From: an uncultured Parvibacter sp.
Lineage (GTDB): Bacteria; Actinomycetota; Coriobacteriia; Coriobacteriales; Eggerthellaceae
Direction: 5' to 3'
NCBI GenBank assembly: GCA_910587945.1
Contig: CAJUNI010000021.1
Location: forward strand, 1-29,793
DNA: 29,793 nucleotides
Part shown: one piece after another, positions 24,001 to 25,414 of the stretch
How the letters are laid out: the number at the start of each line of letters is the position of its first letter
Position numbering within the stretch: the first letter of the stretch is position 1
Position numbers and translations under genes: made by a program
The notes under the pieces: model-generated
What the model saw: the letters and a program-made list of their open reading frames with translations, nothing else
What the model was told of the DNA's origin: nothing
Database searches by the model: none

Positions 24001-25209
24001 GGTGAGATACCCGAGGCCATCAGCAAAGTCGGTCACCGCCGGCTCTTGCACGGCCACAGAACCGCGAACCGTTGCCCGGGTGTAGGCCAGCGTAAAGGTG
24101 CCTGCTGCTTTGCGCAGGGCCGTACCGAAGAGCGTCTCCGGCGTGGGATTGTCTTCGGTTGCCTGGGGCGTATAGGAATGAGCCTCATAGCCAAAGGCCA
24201 CCGATGCGGTAGCATCGGTAGACACCTTGCCAAGAAGCGTAAAGCTAACAACCGGAAGCTCCACGGCAGCATCAAGCTTGCCACCATTGCCTTCCCAACG
24301 TGCCACGATGCGGCCTGACACACCGGCAGCAAGAGCAGCACTATCAAGGGCTACATAGCCCGTGCCATGTTGTTGATAGAGCACCCAGCCCTCAGGCAAC
24401 GAATCAGCATAGAGTGCCGCACGGGGACCATTGGTGTCAGCCGGGGCCTCAACACTCCCCCGCAGAACGCGCCAGCGCTCCTCGGAGAACGTTGAAGCCA
24501 TAACGCCCTCTTCGGTTTCGTAGAGATAAGGCACATCAAAGGTGAGGATGACGGCATCAGTAGCGGTAGTGCCACCCAGCACACCCCCTTGAAGACTGGC
24601 GGAAAGGTTACCCATATCCAAGGCGGCAGAAACCTTGTTACCCCGAACGAGGAAGGCACCATCCTGAGAAAGGGGGGCACCGTAGAGCGACAGGGACGGA
24701 TTGAGGAGGGACTCGATGTCGGCTGTACCTTCCGTAGCTTGGGGCACTACTGCCTCGGCCGGAATCAGCGCTTCAGGATAGAGGCTGGCCATGGCAGCTT
24801 CAATTTCCTCATCGGTGGGACCGGTGGGTTCCTCTTCCGGCGTTGCCACCGGATCAGACTCCCCGTCTTCAGAGGCCGTAGCATCGGTGTCCTCTTGGGT
24901 GGCGGCAGCCTCATCCTGGCCTTCCGCTGTTTCTTGGTCGGTATCCTCGGTGGCCACAACCTCATCTTGAGGAGCAGCAACGGCCTGACGCACCGCCGGG
25001 CTTAAGCTACTGGCATCAAACATGGTAGCTGCCAGAAGCACTGACATGACCACGGACACCGCACGCACCCACGGCTTGGTCCTAAAGGACGGAATAGGAG
25101 CCGAAGCTTCCGCAGAAGGAATGGACCCATTGAGGACAGCCCCTCCTTGAGCCTCTTCCGTTGCAGCCTTCAGGCCGGCAATCTTCTCATTCGTTTTGTA
25201 AGAATCCAT
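1..25209 (-). CDS. Giant exported multi-domain surface protein, adhesin-like (C-terminus beyond window)
   Basis: A single frame runs from ATG at 25,209 to the left edge without a stop I could find: 8,403 codons, still open. The start is fixed by an in-frame TGA at 25,219-25,221 and a GAGGAA ribosome binding site 5 nt upstream. Order of parts: signal peptide (residues 1-79); acidic linker (80-133); unit A (about 170-443); acidic linker (606-641); unit B (about 684-977); DUF11-like segment (about 1,166-1,243); a recurring beta module (about residues 1,350-4,275); five prealbumin-like repeats (about 5,027-5,740); Ala/Thr/Glu-rich linker (about 5,743-5,923); more beta-rich segments with short DUF11-like motifs; a helical insertion (about 7,980-8,085). 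I counted about 20 cysteines and saw no enzyme motif and no internal membrane segment. The composition (Thr, Asn, Tyr, Gly, Asp) and modular build suggest a long secreted, wall-attached adhesin or stalk. No anchor is visible because the C-terminus is missing. The gene appears monocistronic at its 5' end. Export is well supported; the binding function is inference. Confidence 0.93.
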   Translation of the reverse strand, partial: MDSYKTNEKIAGLKAATEEAQGGAVLNGSIPSAEASAPIPSFRTKPWVRAVSVVMSVLLAATMFDASSLSPAVRQAVAAPQDEVVATEDTDQETAEGQDEAAATQEDTDATASEDGESDPVATPEEEPTGPTDEEIEAAMASLYPEALIPAEAVVPQATEGTADIESLLNPSLSLYGAPLSQDGAFLVRGNKVSAALDMGNLSASLQGGVLGGTTATDAVILTFDVPYLYETEEGVMASTFSEERWRVLRGSVEAPADTNGPRAALYADSLPEGWVLYQQHGTGYVALDSAALAAGVSGRIVARWEGNGGKLDAAVELPVVSFTLLGKVSTDATASVAFGYEAHSYTPQATEDNPTPETLFGTALRKAAGTFTLAYTRATVRGSVAVQEPAVTDFADGLGYLTTTVTVRNPKDAEPVNAIALGATFAADWQGRKGIPLETLMAYVLDETNTGVANVDASGLVITTDEQRRAHEFVGVPGAGGVIVADVTELSAQERRSLDPQDPATFEALGVGTIPYVIDDEGRIQLMLTGDDAVVEAEGTRELYVAAPYAEWALDLEEATEENPTPQTYQPVTSVFDVQIGTTWDEKPVAYPQHFVFQTSFEASAPAEVAGSEEGSSEGDESASDDDEEGDSTEVVSEELVGYGNSNLAPVQLLDAVQGAQMLRARAAGVMPLASGRVERLADTYLDPNLHIGNGTPVSGATNTVMIKTSEQVFMTLQPNPTYQTGYLGRSGIYTLDDRRSGAVVFRLDIPYIYFDAKGPKETLSVSEWEKAQLVPAEELKFPNTRQRLAYYPDTDAVNRYDFSQDGVNWLTVDELTDPTNGPITTGLSGTWYVRYKSTSNENQYQLPARDVQTLTGQIKFVGSVPDNTGATVLLGYQYQYFTNEDTTELSGTLLTEVEPGRPRAQGASNVLRATFIQTNLKWDLTNVSMNTPVLWDHYNYAVYKVQVKNSSDTRDSEIDFLNYVLMFDAATGSTSGIRPQDLLTWKRKGNSGDFTLNTSISAEETGVTYIGKPKQGGALIYDVSTLTDEEIRSIDLVNFSNVADFGLKELPYATGGHPGQITVDINEADMPYGKHLFSHTAEANKSASTGGVTFVPPEDESDVHTLLVAMPYTTNYGTGEGGYSRAKLQVYTTVNFGNRGYDDDGNSNDYQWMKDWTTYSSFTRPTFDVRLNKSAINPVTGAISDSQPAPLGEMVTYTLSGMRNRGNTPLYGESATTSYGAVLADKLPEGFQLTGLTVQVNASSESRIEGEGEEAHRVADLSDWYDVSSGNALVDFEVKDSQGAVSYVSLPVSLTKVDGAADGSTAIYRLGTVDTAVGGIAEQLEAQGVAAVPSRRYPNGAPSKTFTGVFRIKFKSPLPPETDIASTINVTGLMMELHSNGANGWYDNQADITYGRRLWTVNPDGYVQPKETTSAAKATFRPVEPKPENTAYVFSRYDGSGTSDTAMTTEAKKRNALVNNANAGYRFRFGDASTSRMAPAVINIGPVPDGREKLTDPSGNVTLGSTKKAQFATSTLKLGPGFFPTTDASGNTVAAVAPISQITLRYYATTNANDVFERTLTIPANRLSQYFTRDAATGNWTMSMSSNGIGYLTNVQIELDQFSASKTISGAQALVELMGTPLDVGDITVGSSFRTDYENTASNISVKDEATLHSMYVPIAPTVSSSYGYVDDKGVNRANTTVPYRWGDLENEVSYFRYDLTNNSKYSISDFDMDLLVNGTAKADDGTNEVWRGFLTRSVVIPGFAYGAVPILDADGNPVKDGAGNVMTENRWYYKYGSVSSIDVLDVNNTTATIMKAEDAIQPNKRYDIEGTLKTLGAAGGTVSLGDGSTLTVDASGVLTVKVATDGITNGAVSEGASELAPVKMVRVRFGKINESIASGNNPTIYLYGRADTHSSVTTNVHGFATTPVFGPDMMLPIGKRLEGNVNRLEAKTTMGIGTFAGSVNWTVTKSATSRPSLGTAVTGPLNTPVEIANYSDGNIYSFTMANSNLNRADDATVAFNIDDLSPFLKEPINDVQGFKTKTVAFNAGLFNFGSTVRKDNTPSKLTSSLVKATFYFRDVSPLTSTATPKGKSVELTQAELKALQTAAGQADGSFVVDVTTGEFADCADLYLERIELTYTEIDPHLDATDNMVVSLTGKVNHWYNNRTTESKLNNANVDYSMVRATGDITQTAPLDNPKNRAYRTAYFKIYYPALALHTFAQYGPNSGQYMNNRTYSAGDCSDGSFTRTGVPYDRDFVIWANMYNERNVSTLDDLDVTLELPLAYQSSAQLDGSTVNDYVGFHTTRAIINAELFDTFKKGRVGAITFTGYDEGEGANTKGAISWVLTPNQEYLDEVRSPFLATSALPEYFEDEDGHTYPVVDGQDFVIDEETLRAHGIKNLKTVKLTSWQDMDVDNSADVNSQNIVFEGFADHNFDTEVYLQGRTENYLLKLRGSSMITEMLGTPVVRTDKSAIWMSKMYFDTIHRAGLYDSNSGGNTNAPTAANQRFSQYTYGSWDNHHNGHSGYNAQAGEYNFSLDVGYKSQVSLLSDFRQVNNQYNQVAPENNCQTEQGPWSADNVRGRNHVWVGAETYNSGMVVHMKQDLAAMNFNSYFDAYYLKIRRQAAQYVDKITVTYSDGKTLTVEGDTIKALLATTDADSVQKDYDGAQYFRLNLLARDDDGNPKASFGAGEDTSDSYRHPVDDYENANVTKPGSPRFTVTKIEYDLRINQNQYATGQNRYISGEGDWTESNTANAAVRQPDFGSWYGITNYSAQDIVNQMAFEVNGRMYTETATAGANMVVDSSLEVGGTNSGNNRPGHQAIVRCDTPQKHASESFRSAWSYQDYHRNGGWYSHTDDASYMRHLRSTTNIVARTDGVYTMEGINWGGTDHTYLGATYQSVNYTDHALFGGDVNFATSVYRHNVYRGFYTGDQSYSSTYGYNQYYPNDWVWNYTSFMDRVHISDTLPWCQPDDDLAYYGFLSTGLHFQNGVLKHLKDYDRAVITFTTKQWDAQVGADGQETLNSEGFRIYGENTAASRTFEVRQDGVYVKNTDNTWTQVSSKGLAFMTSTGGGYIQFARAGEDPHKSIVDFKAAHSDGVVEIPLNTNEFIATYDINLGPYYGNGDITAEAAKGSYLEVDRDGGSGTIDVQLLGRPYIYKGQKHPNISHSGCSDKADALNHVGSRYYNFNYLSKAVNNYVAADPAAPIQPTPSGVHQGASAWRASSGGGVEHRNNDTAYFLGYLIPFGYDSWLTVNKNGNEYHSLNHPDVTDYGNDNLTPTVVRYETRFRNINDQTEDVDDENRAAHISQVRLRTSWNPGFTTPNTGSADALRLQNIYVPAQFVPVGGHTRDANWFQAQDFKFTVYNVATGITATVALSWTDLVNLGMLSGTVTGSGTSATFKGDTSGNAYYPDCYVIDVEKYLRLTEIKQQNPDLSAADLFAKLSASHGLNTAGRSLADGETEADAQAAVINLIQGGIVGHYNATDRTNTLRGAFVGDESVDLEYAAPYVTSVEFLYLSPAANREKPETMLDSGQWLGANRVRDNISGTNKTPDYAHNFAFAYDGVYADREVEDFTTAEETGVDLVKGNWNYWSTPTFDKQGNAMGGMRTYQNLTVSDVLTRDPNKKTLVKNESNTRGYDLSHQLAVLDTDMQRGKQVFMNGSSQKIFAYDADEYSASSPWSYAPDATTSTNGNGVPNGDLYAGDYVEYHLYVGSGKKNASGTVEPVRTDLTYASSDSGTPFELNPLPLEHVDARFEVQKGQRIVGWEVEKYYDETKKTWVEANTAAQGTGAILPVTATLSDAAGTTASVVQPQMDLSQAEVDEDGARTFGSGTEQYDGNRNITFTIGDAYKPSKDNSNSTSQISVGRGVWIRVITQVTDELETDEAYNSTENQTNRNDHPSYQGTSLQANFYAIAAPLHGFAQYRTVNHSGSGGGNNRATADYATDSSELGYIARAHSTGVGVADNCADNNTLLTYSFDTAKDVRFDGYQQLAARDHSNVVFHRHVKEILNTNRDDNRIAITPEFWDPTTKTLNPYSASGQLANADGNRMRLRVTNIRNTTWHESTMTVTVSFMRGVVGTGVVQGAYGDSTDGFDALGNPAGKRYFELTSKPTYVADESVPELGYPQASVTAAEGWKNTTPAKVLGLTGATTAAQRERALLPDSVNLDQTDETGAVARPDVKIEYYVPNWHGSDTPATVALESRVTVTPQEATGSNAGAWVSYEELEAKYKNEDAALTPGAHTSNGNIFRDVTGVRITYYDIPATADGTTAFPLDDVSLLGVARYQDTRLDTTAVNHRAGEQENLWTPYSQVDVAFTHTDRQNTVLDFVDLAKSNAQSGSKETPVLKQNTPVQHETLLTKQDEGKRAPITIWRRTPVMQFQNQVFQTQKEAEAIYNAEANQKTSYVAGEQLWYKNTLTNVPKRTNYGITTLEGELYNPVFYELIPTDYLKADGDKPITAEWLAQHLTVKWYENLRTREANGAVAHPNRDVYDERTNGMKLIVVPVETYRLPDYGGAMIYTNTASETGGGHGNYFADLDPRATLANGVKVSQETPFTLFKICWIPLDEALPEGAALVKETAAAGGVQGGSVVDSNLQYDRPVDAIMPDFTRMEVGDRIEVSFDIYASIDNLPQVYQRNGYSGDRLTAPSALGQSALDTLEPAYFPRVGEYYYTDYWHESSGWTGHVSPLTNNGDQTTGTTNWDYSVRDSWGGYRVTTENVVMDMDYLMLDSAFSGDKPEQTDTWEMFDGSYTYIPGEGRSYGQYSTGWNINGWGMNGMGVYAYPYSTNGSDWNYHSNINSSATSATDGMSLGYLLDTDMKTSNNKQIVRYTPRPEIGTKATVESQLPADTHYVWWYDGSNGINQGGSSAAAENNIANGAGALRNVSRYVRDWYGFVTKSRINDTEKQHRWLSDTPLVWSETRLHMDKAWLATSSRFISGDTATAGSGVADYEVRRYYNSEDSHAGWATGTYDYSAQHYRDHRGVFVGQYTTALQYNQDFVSELTAYNYGDRNLDGVEFTYVMPRGVEPILDGTITNIPGDDDSDLEEDTVTYTGQVSMTVTAPGLEDPIIVDVVNATGAVVIDGFELTPNENVVLGGADVTLPEGDYWIVIREVGQTPDKLPFEEGSYTYRILVQNEDGTQSVEERTSAWKPLSFHITSHDTMVESNPSTTTNPDGSETSTGISVDLSGVAQAEKQKVYAEDGQPVRLVKYEGPVSGDGTNPDGQTVITIAGKTYVKSASGKFVKCTDEGRYVEVTVYDSKKPSMVNAELTLNRIEHNSAISVTLNAEGADPNAPGAVTIVSMTEVKTSEPVVDEEGNPVLDEEGNPTYEERTTYVEGDPVEGYVNVPVAANGEVEVATLPRGHYGLKVTGSPSMPSELGGGLGYKLPSGVEHFFVVGLGDPISFSYTLEHVWDASPITFTMTAYGADTPGYVVLYNENGDPIDPATGNPVVAEEGETVDASAYKIAVSKDQKIQLALLPKGVYSVAMIEAPTMTYSYQVKEPVLGPNGQPTGEEQEVTRQGTWPFIAPSGAEKFEADGHGGVIDLAMTCTLGEAPSIESGKSSVRMDAVAPGAPAGTKARYSLMLVTGEEETETPIVQSADLELNRPVFVQSLNPGTYRLRFIESPLLADGTTYLLPTEALEFSVPEGGTGVDLTATLEVGKNPSIVTVATPQAPSGVSFAEGAQYTFAIEDEAGDPVTFKVNNQGQTGTSATLSVVNELMVGSLAAGTYRLVIQNQSWSGAPYLWDTTFTINGTGAGVEVVPQVKTTAQSRSVMAQALASVMAEALSATAGSLDDAGIALPEATSVTTTETAATQRFGLGNGPVLASAEGIAEVEPTPAVFTTTGSSAVATTGATAPSAFAEEEEVANGEFFSDAYQVAIERSLEMSAQTLPEEADTTANQPATVSVKTQTSASGDEISIIESQGEGAFYAAGVAGKAPSAGDVDTNDLDKLATQIKPQAYLLASTSTISGNYSQDPTLATTWIDISDLLEIEVVQTPTSAQSEEGVAAAGYYAPSAIQDPGRSSIAATATPTTTTYTAVAAEGNSNHSVSYRDSSQPWVLKIKVKQDLGKWYGRSIDNRAWDNADPDVVRNYGTYAQYYDAIRKALSGTGGYQIKVNIPSHVFGNNESETWYDRLMTRPWDRTAAEGAKVGQNKNAGEEPSLSSAYYQIYDIDHYEGLSKDRTRHIQPFGMDYKYTLQRYYRTRTGETQLAGSPNMPAVNGWTIQNNTVRTTTVEDTDTVADPMGQAAQNGSFWRQAYKNQGATGPVLYAQTGTSAVMRKPVVRVWNTVSLPDVLGGDQESGTVTDGVGSTSANYYMEAETDTRQLNVHVENRFWWDAFARNYNDNNYAQYNMNENRWATYSKLGGQMGDLVLPVVTVVLPYGITPVHRETRKPYGQWKGQTQEFLYEDWDIAQSTNAAWGSAGEVNQNESMEWLKANFQATVTYEQVEADPSAYPASQINTDNYRFVVRFLPKGNDLGYDAATEQRIASHQMDTFKFSIAMTNEPEWYELPDRKEAARTTESVRTYVTSAMTGYKALTDNEISHPSCGADPYTVGAPARYRGAGDWRQRDVRLDAVSAAYMTVCGDNGNWSNVVWRTTNYLGTATHTDAHGATAYRYEWEYDNVFPSSYVNWCSNQNTHSSHDSHVFERVFRLPYNYYNAGLLTNDGVQYNHLTGYFGTYSESTGAMRYGGNRIGLTGPADNQGLNISEYTFRTQYALSSTTTQNLNNNAVDETGALTTDSTNSQATKAEKFAVRGGAAPAVHEDKGVFTANKIRLKTPTLGSDFKVQNTPDTKPTDATLDQGTLASATTALPLPGAANGALLSNDDSDATSGAFEYDDEVWFSATLRNSIIGNKNASAQQGKEGALQHSKLVFSIYLPEQVTFYDREKLMNLGEVVNPADFERLFCDYEGDDYPFYVEYAYKDRHTDTGTVRDPLTNEAIYPKRDTQTKKYQRLTPKQLIEQGWTVRVRIQPDYNKDAYGASGALTKDAEYGKPDVDDLTDTVDAADVKDRIHGGETVVFEITPPDDASDAEFLKHPTLLSAFWDNVRADGYVGAGDAVTVKVRTRIDNVGSEEEALEGLTNADGKALSFKEQMNAVRTWSTQASKAYFTMEDRDVAWLPEGSGWSHRFEKTTTATVSKDDAIYKAKTANGQIVYGSDGFPEFEPVCDPTGADEQEVTFEAGVLYLKPVKDSDSENSYGVSGFNNQSPEYFQWVDEASLVYDAEEHLDPDTQDVVAETDWDKDKVYESGDRIVRPNGDRVIVPERHMSSTSGYFTIRKPSASVRADTGVVRVPTNEVSSTDSTQAGNNNLYVTQAINTGAAVNSFIVDWQVPLWAMGTQTTQNAPINSATVPTGKVMPSIDSVRTGVWEMPGTSKYLLTNPVTGGDPYEAPEGTHYFDQDGNEVGAWRVDVARSWTVGGEARFPYFTNEDNEYAGVDGPIKYDDFQAAQAEDRLKYAVRANTVRVDAEGPEAEAARAIEEKLWILVYVRRASTDMDKAINGYNEQNGATESFYENFAVPGTDADRDYFYGEDDVNGAGASTDFNTAGEGDGYGWELVGYARVSDKANRTITEIARTGTQIRQVRWVIKACDTDASGRPVLDDDTLSHEVPVPHGFRLAVDADPDTIEREMPDEVDAARNNTGWQKRKYYEDQVELDGTVSAKADDPVQKYVSRNLGNINYLDMSKVYKIGPNKLYYYGEVLTTEAGTTVDRTLSDAEMEAALRGVAPNPAVGGEDCWSRTMQGDLIVRDYQVQWVTGSSLPVGIVNNAAGVHGSAFITELPKVHGTQTQAALYGTRGIEDPTVAQTGQEITLLADEDAPAEATEAAAAALEEGGARVNLKTVAADTGLGDVTVDTDEDIVQSDSVHVNHFASVVPRYDDTKYAQYERSRAGFFRSDEKPTIKIDVKQWYFTGTASGGYSWLDNNINLDPQDSLFMRYQITFYNLSEGQLRLLGWDTSEGGDGYSVDSCTNPSISAQLPRIQNFGPTSGSMLNDLPDLTPKQQLRIEQAQKVHDIGQRIQNLGTSTSEDDSTFHAQVEALANELEVLCGKEFDDDWYPAKEPTILHGDDVSSTSTAEVSAAIKALQQQVKVLRGYQEVRQNEDGSITPEGYYPELVDSRTVLGAGRNIYAQGNALERRVTKERPFSRVFSYVPYTDLTATATADGQLDWSGTRKQNDGFDYTDSVSSDNSQYLARPVKAGDALSPLSVDYHRAPTSNTAGDATHMNTQIPLWTYRVVSFKSYERDDSNFLWEKDPNNDANWLFVGKMNEQGEVVLKENMDPDTETFPTKPNGTPQTVTSLTDSTPVGIGEETAALRPDVDPAKDMTRLGNGVLVNGGSTLSSRDEFADYYEAIGQDPTSNGTGGEGRRSITWNFTGDGGNRGTLNQGEAIIIDFMMQFDPTRSASTDTGNALLMTAYG
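940..1275 (-). other. Helical, possibly coiled-coil insertion
   Basis: Residues about 7,979-8,090 contain two helix-like segments, LTPKQQLRIEQAQKVHDIGQ with FHAQVEALANELEVLCG, and SAAIKALQQQVKVLRGYQEV. They have heptad-like Leu/Ile/Val spacing, many Gln/Glu, and a Gly/Ser/Thr/Asp break between them. This is the clearest non-beta segment in an otherwise beta-rich protein. It could form a small helical hairpin on the following beta domain. Confidence 0.5.
1700..1880 (-). other. Ala/Glu/Asp-rich linker
   Basis: Residues about 7,777-7,837 contain GQEITLLADEDAPAEATEAA followed by AAALEEGG and an Asp-rich run (DTGLGDVTVDTDEDIVQSD). As at 7,440-7,980, the linker precedes a beta-rich region that opens with a strand of the type I-K-(I/V)-x-V-K-Q (IKIDVKQWYF here, LKIKVKQDLG after the first linker). 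The linker-plus-module arrangement therefore seems to be reused. Confidence 0.5.
7440..7980 (-). other. Ala/Thr/Ser/Glu-rich linker after the prealbumin-like repeats
   Basis: Residues about 5,743-5,923. It begins with an Ala-rich, probably helical stretch (MAQALASVMAEALSATAGSL) and continues as Thr/Ala/Ser/Glu low complexity (VFTTTGSSAVATTGATAPSA, then FAEEEEVANG). It then returns to beta-rich sequence near 7,380 (STISGNYSQDP). It most likely separates the prealbumin-like stalk from the following modules. Confidence 0.6.
7990..10130 (-). repeat. Five tandem prealbumin/Cna-B-like repeats (R1-R5)
   Basis: Approximate units: R1 9,800-10,130; R2 9,062-9,480; R3 8,641-9,061; R4 8,313-8,640; R5 7,990-8,312. 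Each ends in a strand after a (L)-P-x-G-x-Y turn: LPEGDYWIVIREVG, LPRGHYGLKVTGSPSM, LPKGVYSVAMIEAPTM, NPGTYRLRFIESPLL and AAGTYRLVIQNQSW. Unit junctions R2-R5 share a T-L-E-like strand followed by N/A-x-S/P-I: ISFSYTLEHVWDASPI, IDLAMTCTLGEAPSI and VDLTATLEVGKNPSI. Lengths are about 107-140 residues. The LPxGxY turn is typical of Cna-B, SpaA or DUF5979-like prealbumin folds used as stalk modules in Gram-positive surface proteins. Assignment to one family is not possible by eye. I did not establish the Lys/Asn/Glu triad of an isopeptide bond. Confidence 0.65.
10863..11010 (-). other. Gly/Tyr/Trp/Asn-rich tract in the giant protein
   Basis: Residues about 4,734-4,783 read QYSTGWNINGWGMNGMGVYA followed by YPYSTNGSDWNYHSNINSS. 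The GW-N-G and GM-N-G spacing is nearly periodic, and the tract is flanked by another aromatic stretch at 11,120-11,270 (DYWHESSGWTGHVSP and WDYSVRDSWGGY). This composition resembles aggregation-prone or adhesive low-complexity sequence. Confidence 0.5.
16400..16560 (-). other. Tyr/Asn/Trp-rich tract in the giant protein
   Basis: Residues about 2,884-2,937 contain SVYRHNVYRGFYTGDQSYSS followed by TYGYNQYYPNDWVWNYTSF. About a third of the positions are aromatic. It lies directly before a strand-rich segment with SDTLPW. Similar tracts recur elsewhere in the protein, so this looks like a repeated compositional element. Confidence 0.5.
17640..17790 (-). other. His/Tyr/Asn/Gly-rich tract in the giant protein
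   Basis: Residues about 2,474-2,524 include FSQYTYGSWDNHHNGHSGYN, with four histidines within eight residues. The tract sits between beta-rich parts and is unlike a normal hydrophobic core. A surface loop with metal-binding or adhesive character is possible. Nothing in the sequence decides this. Confidence 0.5.
21480..21715 (-). other. DUF11-like beta-sandwich segment
   Basis: Residues about 1,166-1,243 read FDVRLNKSAINP, then APLGEMVTYTLSGMRNRGNT, then GAVLADKLPEGFQLTG. This matches the general pattern of DUF11-like surface repeats: GD/GE, then x-V-x-Y-x-(I/L/V), then N-x-G, then D-x-LP-x-G-(F/V). These are immunoglobulin-like modules that tile long extracellular proteins. Shorter versions of the same pattern occur at about 18,470-18,520, 14,100-14,165, 12,000-12,050 and 10,240-10,310. 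Confidence 0.5.
22280..23160 (-). repeat. N-terminal unit B of the giant protein (divergent copy of unit A)
   Basis: About 293 residues from LDPNLHIGNGTPV. Landmarks match unit A in order: VVFRLDIPYIYFDAKG (compare VILTFDVPYLYETEE), VSEWEKAQLV (compare SEERWRVLRG), and LSGTWYVRYKSTSN (compare SGRIVARWEGNGG). Then come LTGQIKFVGSVPDN (compare FTLLGKVSTDA), LLGYQYQYF (compare FGYEAHSYTP), and a closing strand pair YAVYKVQVKNSS (compare LTTTVTVRNPKD). Identity is low, so this is a diverged duplication rather than a recent repeat. Confidence 0.6.
23287..23394 (-). other. Acidic Ser/Asp/Glu linker between units A and B
   Basis: Residues about 606-641 consist almost entirely of Ser, Glu, Asp, Gly and Ala (core SEEGSSEGDESASDDDEEGD). 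This is a disordered hinge between the two N-terminal copies and marks a domain boundary. Confidence 0.75.
23880..24700 (-). repeat. N-terminal unit A of the giant protein (pairs with unit B)
   Basis: About 274 residues, beginning near NPSLSLYGAPL. It contains a strand VILTFDVPYLYETEE, then a short Trp-containing segment (SEERWRVLRG), an SLPEGW turn and a segment SGRIVARWEGNGG. Next come LPVVSFTLLGKVSTDATASV, then FGYEAHSYTP, then a DUF11-like pair of strands (LGYLTTTVTVRN). The same order of landmarks returns in unit B at 22,280-23,160. The pair therefore looks like an old tandem duplication separated by an acidic linker. The fold is unknown to me but is evidently all-beta. Confidence 0.6.
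24810..24972 (-). other. Acidic low-complexity linker after the signal peptide
   Basis: Residues about 80-133 are dominated by Glu, Asp, Thr, Ala, Gln and Pro (for example TEDTDQETAEGQDEAAATQE), with no hydrophobic pattern. It is most likely a disordered spacer at the mature N-terminus of the giant protein. Confidence 0.75.
24973..25209 (-). other. Extended signal peptide of the giant protein
   Basis: Residues 1-79. A polar n-region of about 42 residues is followed by a basic stretch (FRTKPWVR, 42-49), then a hydrophobic core (AVSVVMSVLLAATMF, 50-64). A short c-region ends in AVAA-P (76-80), giving a plausible signal peptidase I site after Ala78 or Ala79. The sequence then turns strongly acidic, as expected for a mature exported protein. 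The n-region is much longer than the usual 5-15 residues. Long n-regions of this kind occur in very large Gram-positive surface proteins and autotransporters. The exact cleavage position is an estimate. Confidence 0.8.
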
Positions 25210-25214
25210 GGCGA

Positions 25215-25220
25215 TTCCTC
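25215..25220 (-). promoter_or_regulatory. Ribosome binding site of the giant gene
   Basis: GAGGAA on the minus strand, 5 nt before the ATG at 25,209. With the in-frame TGA at 25,219-25,221 it fixes the start: no earlier in-frame start is possible in this context. Confidence 0.85.
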
Positions 25221-25228
25221 ACGTTTCG

Positions 25229-25257
25229 GCGGGCTCGCGTTTTCGACTCAAGCCCGC
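25229..25257 (-). promoter_or_regulatory. G+C-rich hairpin in the leader of the giant gene
   Basis: On the minus strand, GCGGGCT at 25,251-25,257 pairs perfectly with AGCCCGC at 25,229-25,235 (7 bp, 15-nt loop). The hairpin ends 8 nt before the ribosome binding site. No T-run follows, so it is not a terminator. It could stabilise the 5' end or affect translation. I do not recognise it as a known riboswitch class. Confidence 0.55.
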
Positions 25258-25386
25258 AGGACAACCAAACTGTTACTTTCGTTCTATGTAACCGATAAAC
25301 CAGTCATCGTTTAGACCGATTCACCAGCGCTTTTTCAAGAAAATGCGCATAAGGGCGCAATCATCCGATAATCAATATAACCATTT

Positions 25387-25414
25387 TGTATACCTTGTGT
25401 TGCCTGAATGACAA
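25387..25414 (-). promoter_or_regulatory. Candidate sigma-A promoter for the giant gene
   Basis: On the minus strand, TTGTCA (25,409-25,414; 5 of 6 to TTGACA) is followed after 16 nt by TATACA (25,387-25,392; 4 of 6 to TATAAT). The predicted transcript would start near 25,380 and carry a 5' untranslated leader of about 170 nt. The region is A+T-rich compared with its surroundings. This is the best match I saw between the aroE terminator and the start codon, but other promoters are possible. Confidence 0.45.

Noticed and set aside
22567..24318. A plus-strand open frame of 583 codons
   Set aside because: It lies exactly antisense to the giant gene in the codon-aligned frame. Its stop codons would correspond to TTA, CTA and TCA on the coding strand, which the giant gene uses sparingly. 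The translation has no recognisable domain or composition of a real protein.
1..25209. The left region as several separate genes
   Set aside because: No in-frame stop was found, and I saw no clear internal start with a ribosome binding site. Linkers mark domain boundaries but do not break the frame.
25210..25380. A riboswitch (for example cyclic di-GMP type) in the leader of the giant gene
   Set aside because: The leader has a simple 7-bp hairpin and minor stems, but I could not match the conserved core of a riboswitch class. A covariance-model search would be needed to say otherwise.
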